NCBI RefSeq assembly: GCF_001577835.2 | Contig: NC_029543.1 | Location: 124,001-188,000 of the forward strand | Source: Coturnix japonica | Lineage: Eukaryota; Chordata; Aves; Galliformes; Phasianidae | Length of the DNA: 64,000 bases | Reading direction: 5' to 3' | Shown here: positions 36,901 through 48,100 of the stretch, piece after piece | How positions within the stretch are numbered: the stretch's first letter is position 1 | Layout of the letters: each line of letters starts with the position of its first letter | Program-made: the position numbers and the translations under genes | The notes under the pieces: generated by a model | Told to the model about the DNA's origin: nothing | What the model saw: only the letters and a program-made list of their open reading frames with translations | Database searches by the model: none

Positions 36901-39900
36901 CCATATCTCTGATACATGCACCAGTCGGTCACACAATTTCTGTTGTACCTCTTTGAGTTTCCTCCTCCTGCTGTCTTTTCTGAAACATTCTGACAGAGCA
37001 AGGAACTACACACATCTACAGTTACATATTTTATGTAGACACTTTGTAACATAACATTCTTTGAGTGCATTTATACCACAATCTTTAAAAACACTGTTTC
37101 GGGCACTTCCCTCACCACAAACAGAAGCGCTCACTGAACCATTTGTCAGGACTTGCCCTTTTTTTTAGCAGGCAGCTACAAATCACGACAAAAGAGACTT
37201 TGGTTATTAAATGATGAAGTAAGATTTTCAACTAAACTGTAAGACCCAACCACTGCCATTCTGCGATTCCTGTTCCTAAGTCTATTTTCTGAAGGGTGCT
37301 GTAAAACCTGGATGCTGCAGAAGCAAATACAGCCCCAGCTTTTAATTTTATCATTAGAAAACAAAGAAAAATCTTCCATGCCATCTTCCATAGTAAAGGA
37401 AAACAAAATAAAATGAACGTGTCCCATTCTGTCCCCAACTTACCTCCAAGACATTGGGAATTATATCACGTTCACATTGCTTTAAAAAACGATCTTTGTC
37501 AAAGGATGGATCCACTTTGAGTATCTCTGTCAAAACCTCCGACATTTCCGTCTTCGAGAACAATCCACCTGATAAAACAATTCAGTGAGACCAGTAGAAT
37601 GACAACTGCTGCCAGAAACCAGGAGAAAAGATGGATCTTGGGCTTTAGAAAGAGGGAAGGAAGAATCATCTTGAAACAGACTAAGTTAGACACGAGATCT
37701 ACCACACACAAGCATGAGCCAACATACTGCCAACAGCAGGTTGCTGTTAAGAATGACTGAATCCATGCAAAACACTAAAAAGCTTGAGACTCTTTCCCAA
37801 AGGTTAGTATCACATGTAGGACATCACTGACAGCAAGAGCCAGAAGGCTGGACATGCAGTTTCATAGCAATGATGACACATTACCTATCAAGTCAGTGAC
37901 TTTGTCTGTGACAGCTCTGGAAGCTCGAATGAATGCATTATCACTTTCATCGTATTTCATTTTCATTTCAAAGAACCCTGAAACAAGAAGAGATGTTAGC
38001 ATAGAGTCCTTCCACCGAGTTCCTGAACAAGGAAGAACAAGCAGTGGGTTGCAGATTAAACCTGCTAGTTCTCGTTTCAGTTTCAAAAGTTAGTTTTCTT
38101 CTCACCTTCATGCAATGTTCTCATCTCTTTATAGCTGTCATTAACTAGGGGATTGTCACGGGTTAAGCAATTGTGAAAGCTAGCACTTACTATTGAAGAC
38201 CACGTTGTTGTCCTTGAAGTCTTTCCACTGCTGATACCATCTTGAGTCCTTGTGTAGCACCATACCCATGGCCTCCCTAGAAAGTGCAGATTACAAGAAC
38301 TTGTAAACAAATAACTTGGAGGCGTGAGAGTAAAAAGATGAATATTCTGATGAATATCACTGAAGCATGCGATAGTACTGAGGCTGATAAACAGCATTAA
38401 AAAAAATAAATATGATTTAGTGGAGGCAAGGCACTGAAGACAGCAAAGAAGCTTAGATTTAGCCCTGCAAATACAACTCAATGTCAAGATGCTACATTTT
38501 CTCAGTTCTAACACATGCAAGTCAGACAGAACATTACGTACACACTTTATATTTTTAAATGCCCAGCTTGACTATCAGAAAATTCAGTATCATAAACTTA
38601 CGATAGAACCTCAGGGATCTACCGGCTCCAGTCATTTCAGCACTTGATTTTTAACCTGATCTGTAGGTTTAAGACAGTTCTGTGTACAATCTGATAAAGA
38701 TTTATCCTAAATTACATGAAATACATACTCATTAGCTTCAAATATTCGCTCCTCTTTAATCCTCTCGCCTGAGAACTCTGTTCTTTTCCGCAGACGCTCT
38801 GGGCGTTTGTAAGGACCAGTCTGCCCTAAAACACTTTCATCTATTTCCTTCTTAACAGTTTCTACTCCCTGAAAGGAAAGCAATCCTATTAGGTTGATTT
38901 ACTGTTCCCTCCTCTTTCCCATAAAAATTGCTTCTGTCAAAGGAAAAAGACAAAGATAAGAGCATGTGTTATTTTCATCTCTCTTACTCAGCAAATCATA
39001 GAAGCATAGAATGGCCTGGGTTAAAAAGGACCATACTGACCATCTAGTTCCCCCCTGCTAAGTGCAGGGTCACCAACCAACACACTAACACAAATGCCTC
39101 CTTACTGATACATATTTATATAAAGACATCAATACCAAAGCTTTCTACTTAACAAGTTACGTCTGGGACAGCAAGTTGATGGTTGTATTGAAGTTATAAC
39201 AGCACAGTATCTATATTTATATTTAGCACAAGTTCAGGTGATCTGTTTCTGCAGCACTAGGTCCCAGAAAGGTGTAGGAGGTGTACCTGAGAAATAGCTT
39301 TGAAAGCTGCTGTCTTGCCTAATTTCTCTCCTCCTTTTGTCACTGACTCTGCTGACTGCTTTGCTGTTTTTGCTGCTTCTTCCACACCTTCTTTTATCTT
39401 CCGGCCAATATCACTCTTACTTACTTCATCCAAACTCTGGAAGAAAATAAAGAAGAAAATAATAAAAACACAGGTGGAAGCACATTTTGTATAAGCCTTT
39501 TTTAAGAACGCTAAAGATCTACATGCAATAGGGCTAACCATTCCTAAGGCAAACGCAGTTTATATGTCACAGGAGAAATTTACTGGGACACAGTGGCTTG
39601 GCAACAACAATTCCGACTCCTCACAGTCACATACACACTTGTAATGGTTGCTATTCATACATACACACCATCTTCAACCTCCAAATCTCAAAGGAACCGC
39701 TGGATACTCTGGCAACACCTGTCCTATATAACACACAACTACCAAATCTGTCATACGTGATTTGCTGCAGCATTGATAACAGCTCTATCCTTTACGATCT
39801 GGAATAGTGATAACCTTTGAGATAACAACTACCTAGCTTTAAGAAAAACAAGAAAAGATGATAATTCAAATATACACAGAAGCTCAGAGATGAGCTCTCT

Positions 39901-41537
39901 TAAGGAAAGGTGACTCCACAGCTATGTTTTACCTCTTTAACTGTACCAGTTATTTCTTCAAGTTTCTTTTTAATTACTTCTGAGGTCTTCACCGTTTCAG
40001 ATTCAATGGTTTTCTGTGGAAAAAAAGAAACCATGCTGCATGTAGGTATGAGGGCAGAAGATGCTCATTCAAAAATACCTTAGGGCACAGAATATCCTAT
40101 TAACACTAATTTAGGGCAAAAAAAACTACAACTGCTCAGATCTAAGTAGAATTAACTGGAAGTGCAGGGAGCAGCTTGCTGGGAGGACTTTCACTAGGAA
40201 AAAAAATGTTCCAGGGCAAGCATTTACCTGCCAGTACTTCCAGCCAAGCAGAACTTCTCGTAAAAATACGCATGTTAACCACTAAATAGTTTATTTGCAC
40301 GAAGATTCAAATTTAACATTACAAACAGAAATAGTTTAGCAAATAGTGAAAATGTCAAAGGAATTCATGAGAAAAACTTACATATTTCCTCCTCGCTTCT
40401 CGAAGTGCATCAGATTCCTCAAGCTTTTTAGCTTCATCTCGGAACTTTTTAATACTTTCTTTCATCTCTTTGTTTTTTGCTAATTCTTGTTTGATGTTTT
40501 CCACAAATCCTGATATAAAACCTTTTCTTCCTCCTGAAGAATAACATCTAGACTAAAAAAAATTGTTACACGTTGCAGAATCCAAATAGAAATTAAACAA
40601 GTATCAAAGCCAGCAGATAGATTGACTTCAGCCCAATGCCAGGTCACTTCTAAAGGTGCTAAATGTTCTGATGCCTACATTGCTATGCTGAACAAGTACC
40701 ACCTCCACCTCAAACCAGCCAAGTATCTGACTTATGTTTGGTGCCACTAAGTGGCCATTAACAGGCAGTTTGCCTCTAACCAGGCCTGAAACACACTAGT
40801 GAGCAGAGCACAACTCCTGACCTCTGTCACTTTCATTCAGCCACTACAAAAATCCTCGAATTCAGCTTGGAGCTGCTGCTGCTTGGGAGCACACCCAGCA
40901 GACACAATATTCTAATGGGAAACCAGCTGCAGCCTGAAGTGCAACATTCAGTCATTAGCCAACCTGGTTGATCTCTGAGACAGGCCTGCTCGCTCTGTAC
41001 ACAGCACCACTGTGGACTGCAGGAACTGGGTATCTTCTAGGCACGAGCCATATGCCGCTAATGAGACATTTCTGCAACAGAAACAAGTTGAAGTTAGCAC
41101 ACAACGTGAGCTGACAGCAGTCAGGAACAGCCAAGAAAGGAAAGCAAGGATCCTGGGAACGGACAGTCACAGCTGGGAGCAGACTCAGGCTGCAGCTGGG
41201 AAATCCCATCGGACTGCTTCCTTGGAACCCTCCCTGAAGCGCAATTGATGCGTTTGAGCAGCGCTACATCCACGAGAGGCTCATTTCCATTAGGACAAGC
41301 CCGCAGTGCAGAACGGGGCGATGCACCTTCTAGGCAGGAGGGCTGAGAAACAGGAGGAAGCGGCCCCGCCCCACACGGCGCCGACCTGATGCTCCCCCCC
41401 GCCGCCCGCCCCGGCAGCAGCTCCCGCTGCCCCATCTCGGCCTCGCGGCGCAGCCGAGACCCGAAAACCGGCCCCGAATGGACACAACTGCATCGCCCGG
41501 CGCTCACCCGGCAACTGCCCGCCGCCGCCGCCGCCAT
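33962..41537 (-). CDS. TIMM44: Mitochondrial import inner membrane translocase subunit TIM44, complete
   Basis: Peripheral matrix-side subunit of the presequence-translocase motor that tethers mtHsp70 to the TIM23 channel. Thirteen coding exons: 41508-41537, 40964-41071, 40382-40552, 39933-40013, 39287-39436, 38729-38868, 38191-38276, 37885-37977, 37444-37568, 36578-36628, 35371-35460, 35066-35176 and 33962-34081. They join in phase to 451 residues plus stop, against 452 in human. Residues 1-46 are Arg-rich with few acids, as in a matrix presequence, although weakly conserved. Residues 47-180 are a charged helical region (QELAKNKEMKESIKKFRDEA). Residues 165-172, GGEKLGKT, fit a P-loop pattern. 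The C-terminal Tim44 domain carries KYDESDNAFIRASRAVTDKV, SRILDIDNIDLAMGK and LNPYAAWRLLDIS. All introns are GT-AG; the exon 2 donor (CAG-GTTGGC) is weak. The start ATG at 41537 gives the run MAAAAAGSCR. Confidence 0.96.
38995..39090 (-). mobile_element. CR1 LINE 3'-end fragment in a TIMM44 intron
   Basis: Plus-strand text ATCATAGAAGCATAGAATGG, CCTGGGTTAAAAAGGACCAT and CCATCTAGTTCCCCCCTGCT is the reverse complement of a CR1 3' end. It lies in the intron between the exons at 38868 and 39287. Confidence 0.85.
39311..39334 (-). other. TIMM44: Walker-A-like motif in TIMM44
   Basis: Codons for GGEKLGKT, residues 165-172, match GxxxxGK[ST]. The human protein, from memory, has Arg in place of the lysine (GGEKLGRT) yet is annotated as a possible ATP-binding site. 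Whether this site binds nucleotide is not settled by sequence. Confidence 0.6.
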
Positions 41538-41710
41538 TTTGAGAGCTGAGCGTGTGACCCCCGCGTGGCGCGAGGGAATGACGTCATGTCGGTGTATGAC
41601 GTCACTTCCGCGGTGGAACCGAGAGATGCCACCGGGAGCGGAAGTGCGGCTGATCCGGGGCGAGGAGCGAAGGAGGAGGTGAAGAAGGATCCGAGCCCAC
41701 AGAGCACCGA
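41260..41710 (-). promoter_or_regulatory. TIMM44: TIMM44 CpG-island promoter with two CRE palindromes and ETS sites
   Basis: A CpG-rich block surrounds the TIMM44 start codon. Upstream of it in the direction of transcription lie two perfect cAMP-response-element palindromes TGACGTCA at 41579-41586 and 41597-41604, 18 bp apart start to start. The second is directly joined to CTTCCG, an ETS/GABP-type core, and another GCGGAAGTG lies near 41638-41646. CREB/ATF plus GABP (NRF-2) sites are typical of nuclear genes for mitochondrial proteins. Exact transcription start is not determined. Confidence 0.7.
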
Positions 41711-41825
41711 GAGGAGCCACAAAGCGGAGCCCATAAAGCACAGAGCGGAGCCCCAGCAATAACTGACAGCCTGATCAGAGGCAGCTCTGCAAGCACGGGA
41801 TGTGCTGCCAGGAACGGATGCAACG

Positions 41826-42102
41826 AGTGAAATGTTTAACTTGCATTTATTATCAAAGTCGTACTGTTTACATCTGTAATGTCAACAAGATGCCACAACT
41901 ACAAAAAAAGATTGTGCACGTTGCAGTTCCAATGCAAAAACCAGTAAAATGGAAATCCATTTGTTAAAAAAGTAATTAAAATTACTCCAGAAAGCAACTG
42001 AATCGTTTCAACACCTTTACATCCAGTCAAATTAAAATGGTTAACAAGAAAAATACAAAGTCAAAAATCTGGTCTCCGTGTTAAAAAAGCAACTACAGGA
42101 AC
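41826..42102 (-). other. HNRNPM: HNRNPM 3' untranslated region
   Basis: A short AT-rich stretch between the HNRNPM stop codon and the AATAAA at 41846-41851. It has no open frame of note. Confidence 0.65.
41846..41851 (-). terminator. HNRNPM: Polyadenylation signal for HNRNPM
   Basis: TTTATT on the plus strand reads AATAAA on the minus strand, about 250 nt after the HNRNPM stop at 42103. It lies only 309 bp before the TIMM44 start codon, so the HNRNPM 3' end nearly touches the TIMM44 promoter. Confidence 0.75.
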
Positions 42103-45100
42103 TTAAGCGTTTCTATCGATCCGCACGTCGATCTCCCTGCCGCGGAGCTGGATCCCGTTCATCATGCGACACGCTCGCTCCGCTACTTCTGGGGACTCGA
42201 ATCTCACCACCCCGCATCCCTTTGATTTCCCATTCTCCATCTTGATATCAGCGTACAGCACGTGACCTGCAAAGGAAACGAGTTAATCCAGTTTAATCCA
42301 GCAGCACACAGCTCTCATTGCATCACCCTCTGCCTCCAAGCACACAAAGCACACGTTTACAAACTACCATCACTTTGGAACTTAAAGCCGCAGAACAGCT
42401 CTTCCAGGTCACTGTTTGAAAGGAGTGTTTCAGTTTAAGGTATGAATTAATTCAGTCTTCTCTCTCAGTTCTCTCTCGAGTTTGAGGCATCAGAACAAGA
42501 TGAATGGAGCAAAGCTAATGAGCCCTGCCCAACTTACAAACACATTAATTCACACTGTAACTGATCAGAGCTGGCACTTGGCAAGCAGCTGATACTAGGA
42601 AACAAGGCGAGGGGATAGTAGCTACTGCCAAGAGAATTCCCCAGAAGCAGAACATCCAACAATATTCAGCTATATTTTTAGCTACCCATTTGTCTTTTAT
42701 AACTTACCACATTCATTAAATTTATCTTTCAGCATTTTCCATGTAAAATCAAAGGGCAGCTGTGAAAAAGAAAAGAACAATTACTGAAGATCTGTTAAAT
42801 GACCTGTGAGCATTCCCAGCTCTTCAAAAGCTTTCCACCCTGGGACGGCCACACTTGAACATCTTTATTTACAGATGCAGAAAGCTGTACTCCTATTAAA
42901 GAAATATCTCCCACTTGCAACTGTCTAATTCCACCTTCAGCAACATCCAATATGAAATATTGTAATGGAAGCCAACAGAACACAGATGAGATCAACACAG
43001 ATAGCAAGAGGGCTACTCACATTTCTCACAAATATCTGACAAGCTTTTCTGGCCACCCCAGCTGCAGGTCCTCCAGTTCCTCCAAGGGAGCCTGCAAAAT
43101 TGCCTGCAAAGTTTCCACGTTCCATTTCCATTGTTCTTTCAAAATTGCTTCCCATTGCAAGTCCCATGCGATCTATGCCTGCTCCCATGCCCTGCCCCAT
43201 AGCAGGACCCATTCTTTCCATATTAGTGGCTCCAATGCGCTCCAAGCCCATTCTCTCCATGCTAGCAGCACCCATACGATCTATTCCTATTCTTTCCATA
43301 GGAGTGGCACCTATGCGATCCAAGCCAGCTGGCATTCTCTCTATGACCTGACCCATTCCAGTTCCCATTCCAGCAGGGACCATGCGCTCCATACCTATAC
43401 CCATTCTATCCATGCCAGAGCCCATACGTTCTACACCTGATCCCATTCTATCCATAGTGGTACCAACACGATCAATGGCAGCACCCATTCTCTCAATACC
43501 AAAGCCTATTCCAGAACCCATTCTTTCTATGCCAGAACCCATTCTCTCAATAGCTGGTCCCATCCTCTCAATGTTAGGAGCAATGTGATCTATGCCCAGA
43601 GGGGCCATTCGGTCAATTCCGGTACCGATTCGATCCACATTGGAACTCATGCGATCCAAAACAAGACCCATCCTGTCTATTTCTGACCCTACTCTCTCCA
43701 TCCCATGACCCATCCCAGAAGGTATTCTTTCTATTCCCGAGCCCATACGATCAATGCCAGGTGCCATCCTCTCAATCCCAGGAATGCTGGCATTTCCACC
43801 ACCTGGAACAAAACACACAAGTTACCAGTAACCACACACAGACTAGCAAACCTAACAATATTTTTATGCACAGTTCAAGTATTTCCAGTAGAAAGTACAT
43901 GTAATTCACTTCATATACTGACCTATTCCTCTCTCCAAGGTCTCTCCAAAACTACGAGACATTCCCATTTCATTTCTTCCAAATTCTCTCTCAAATCCTC
44001 CACCCATGGCACGATCCATCTCTGTAAAGATCAAGTTTGATTACGTTCTTCTGGGCACCTGAATAACTTCTGAGAGATTTTAATGCAGGCATAATTTTTA
44101 AAGATTAACAGCAAGGCAAATATTTACTGTGTCCTCCTCATTATTTCATCTTGTCTTCCCAAGACAAAAAACACAACTGACAGAAACAACATAAATCCAT
44201 TTAAATGCAGACAAGGCAAATGTCTAGAGAAGTCTGTCTGGTGAATACAGACAGAAGACAGTTCATCTTGTTCAAGGAAAAAGCAAAGCAGCTTTTTTTT
44301 TTTTGTTTAGGGGTAACAAGGGCCTTGCAGACACTGCATCACACATAAACCTTAAGATTTTCCAATAAGAGCTGGGAAGAAGAAAACAACCAGTCTCCAT
44401 TACTACAGTTTCAGAAAACAGAAGGACTTCTGTCAAACTCAGGAACGTGATAAGCAATAACTGATGAGTGATAAATAACCCAATGCCTACCACTCATTCT
44501 GCCCATGTTCATTCCAGCTGGAAAGCGACCGATGTTTTCCATACCACCAAAAGGACCTTCCATTCCTAAAAGAAAGTATTTCCCAGGGATTCTTTAGCAA
44601 GGCATTTCAACTTTACACTACACCTCCCCAAAATAAGCGTTTCACAGATCATTTTCACAGGCATAAAGACAACTTGATATCACAGACTCACAAAATGTGG
44701 CCAGAATTTGGTCACACCTTATTTCCTAAGCCAATGACAGGCTTCAGCATTTCCAAACTATGCTCACATTTTCTCTGATTTCAACCCTTCTTCATACACC
44801 TACAGCAGTTGTTTTTAATATTCAAAAATGAACAAGTCTTTACTAAATGGGTGACTATTTCACAGAGAACACAGACACCTGACAGTCATATGCAGCAAAG
44901 TTTACATGGCTTTCAAAAAACTCAAGCTATATATATTTCAAAAAACACAGCTTACCTCCCATTTTATTCATTCCAAAGCCCATGCCTTCCATTCCCATTC
45001 CTCAAAATAAAAGAGAAAGCTTTATATAGCAGATGTAATTCTACAAAGCTTCAGCCATTAGACTGGCTGTAGAAACACAGATCATACAGCACATCCACTC

Positions 45101-48100
45101 TTTCAACTGTAGTTTACATGTGGTAGCTCTGAGTAGATCGGAACATTCCTTCTCAACAAATAAAAGCAATAAGTGGAAGAAACCCATAGGCATTTATAAA
45201 CTGAAAGCTGAATGTGTGCTACTTTTTAGGTGGCTCTTTAAAACTTTTTCTGTTCAAACATACCCTAAACAGAGATTTACAAGCCCACTAACAAGTATTA
45301 AGAGTAACAGATGGTTTTAAAAGTTTAATGTAAATTTGCAGTGTCTGCTGCTCATGCTCAAGAGTCAGAAAATGAGAGCTGTGCCTTGACCATGATAAAA
45401 AAAAATAAAAATGGAGCAATCTGTTAAGTTCAAGTTTCCATTATCAAGCTCATTACTTAGCTCAATAAAATTTCATTTGGCTTTAACACTCCTAATACAC
45501 TTCAGTTCTTTTTGTAGGCAAAACAAAGCCTCTACACAGCTTAAAGCTCTCATGAAACAAAGCATAGGAGTAATCTTCTTACCTCCAGGTCCCATGTTGC
45601 CCATTCCCATGCCTTTGTTTAAATGATTTGCATCAATAGGTTGACCTCCAGGTCCTAATCCCATTCCAATACCACCAAGACCATCTGAAGAAAATATTCA
45701 GATATCAAAAAAGCCTTGTTTCCATAATCTGACAAAACAGCAAGTTTTATTCTTAAGTAATTTACTTCCATTCTCCAAAAAAAATCTTGCTGTGTTCCCA
45801 CTTGGGGTAAGTAGTTACTGCATGAAAGCGTAAATCCAGGGTAGATATATTTCAGAGCAGACTGAAAACTAACCTCAATTCTTCTTTCTTATCATCCAGT
45901 TTTTATCTCACTACTGAGAAAATTTGTGTTTCTGTTTGACTGGTTTTAAGCTGACTCCTGAAAAATAACTGGCTAGAACACTGCTTATTTTGTGCAACTC
46001 CTCAATCTGAGAATAGAGTGGGCAATTTAGTATAAACAACTTCTAACCTTTTCACAATAACACCTTTGATTTACAAATGGTTTATTTCTATCTTTGCCAA
46101 GGATCTGACCTTGCAGGTAAGAATTTAAACAACCACAAGGTTTCACCTATCATTATGACAGCCACCTATACAATTCAGAGCACACAGCCAGCCTCTTCCC
46201 TACAGAAATGAAGAGCATCATTCCCAGACACAATATTTGAATCCTCCTGTACCCAAGTGAATCATGGATTCCCCAGCCCAAAAATAAAACAAAATTATAA
46301 AAACCAAACCATCTCATTTTCCTTATCATTAATCAGGAAGGAAAAGTTCTTTGATTGCATTTGACCCAAGTAACAGCTTAATGGTTTTCTTTGCCTATGA
46401 GAATACAGCTTCCTTGTTTAGATCTCAACATAATGATCTTAGGAAGTGTTAAATTTTGCTTTCAAGCACCACATTATTCGCCCCTCCCACAACCTCCCCC
46501 TCCAAATTAAAGGCCAAGAAATATGTTTCCGTAATTACTTGTTCCACTTTATACAAAGATAATCAAACTAGAAACCAGCGACTTTCTCGATTAGGTATAT
46601 TGTTACGGAAAGACAAGGCAGTGGGGTTTTTCCTCCCCTCCACACCTACTTCTCCCTTTCAAACCAGTCTCCTTCCATTCAACACTTTCATTATATTACC
46701 ACAGAACAGTTGAGGTTGCAAGGGACCTCTGGAGATCATCCATCCCAAAGATGATCAAGAACCAGCTGCCCTGATCCACTTATCATTATCTTAATGGATT
46801 GAGACTCCCCAGCCTTGCAGGGTAACATTGCTTCAGTATTCAGTCAGCCTCACAGAAATGTTTCCTTATGTTTAGATGCCTTGTCCCGTCACTGGGCACC
46901 ACTGAAAAGAGCCTGGCTCTATCTTCTTTGCACCCTCCCTTCAGGTCAATACCAATAAATTGGTATAATGTTCCACTGAGAAACCTGAAGGCCTGGAAGA
47001 TTCTCAGCCCTTTAAATTAAAGGAAAATGCAAGATAGCTAGAATACACCAGGACACAAAAAGGTGCAGGCTCTTCCATAAACTGACTACATTTCCTTTAA
47101 ACCCTGCTTTTAACAGGGCTTCTGAATTACACTCAAGAGATCTGGAAACTTTGAGTACATTGATGGAATACTGTTTTTAGGACAAACTTTAAGCTATGAG
47201 CTGAAGGAATTATCCAGAAAGAGACAAGGCTGACAAGCTCTTTACTATTTTTTCCTTCGATATTATTAAAATCACTTGAATTCCACTTTTCAGAAGTCTG
47301 AACCATTTTTCACCAGGGCTGAGTTTAAGCAGCTGGGTAGTGGGAACGTTATAGTTATCTATTTTTTATATTCTATTTATTAATCTCTTCCTGCCCACAT
47401 ATAGCAGGCTACAGAAGCAATACCTCTTAAGCATAAGATTCAAATATCTACAAACTCAGTAAAATGCATAATCCAGGAATATAAAGGAAATCTCTCTAAA
47501 TTTAATCCTGAGAGCAAAATGTTTTCAAATTAAATTTCATCTTGCACGTGTTTACGTTGCTGTGAAGCAAATTTAAAAGTGTAATGTAACATATTCAGTC
47601 ATGGAGTAGAAACTTACGAGGAAGTTGTTGGGGTCGTTCTGGAGGAAAGAAGTCTCCTTTGGGAAAGGCTCGTTCATCCTAAAAATAATTCAATACATTA
47701 AGCTGGTACATGACCCTGGCCTGCTTTCTTGCTAGACTTATTTCTTGCCCCCCTCCAGTTATAGGAACCTAAAGCAATCCTTATTGTATTTAGAAAAAAA
47801 AATTAGGTATAACCTTCCCCAATTATGTGACTGGGTATCACAAGGTATTGGGCCATGTCTTTCCAACAGAACATGCATCTCTCCCAGTACTTCAACTCAT
47901 AGGCTACAACTGAGATGCAAAACACAGGGCTATGTTTGTCATAACAAGCTGTTTAGTTCTGTCACACCAATCTGGAAACCACACATCACCCAGAAACAAA
48001 CAAACAAAAAAATTACAAGCATTGTGTCAGTTCAAAAAGCAGTAGGAATTTTAACACACTTACCATTTTTACATGCATTGGCCTGTCAAACAGCAGCTGC

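Noticed and set aside
41121-41759. A 212-codon minus-strand frame covering the TIMM44 start
   Set aside because: Only the ten codons from 41537 to 41508 belong to TIMM44; the rest is upstream sequence and read-through into intron 1 in CpG-rich DNA.
42952-43800. Long plus-strand frames and an array-like periodic pattern
   Set aside because: The periodicity is the 18-bp shadow of the HNRNPM Met/Arg hexapeptide codons on the other strand; unit sequences vary and there are no spacers, so it is not a CRISPR or a plus-strand gene.
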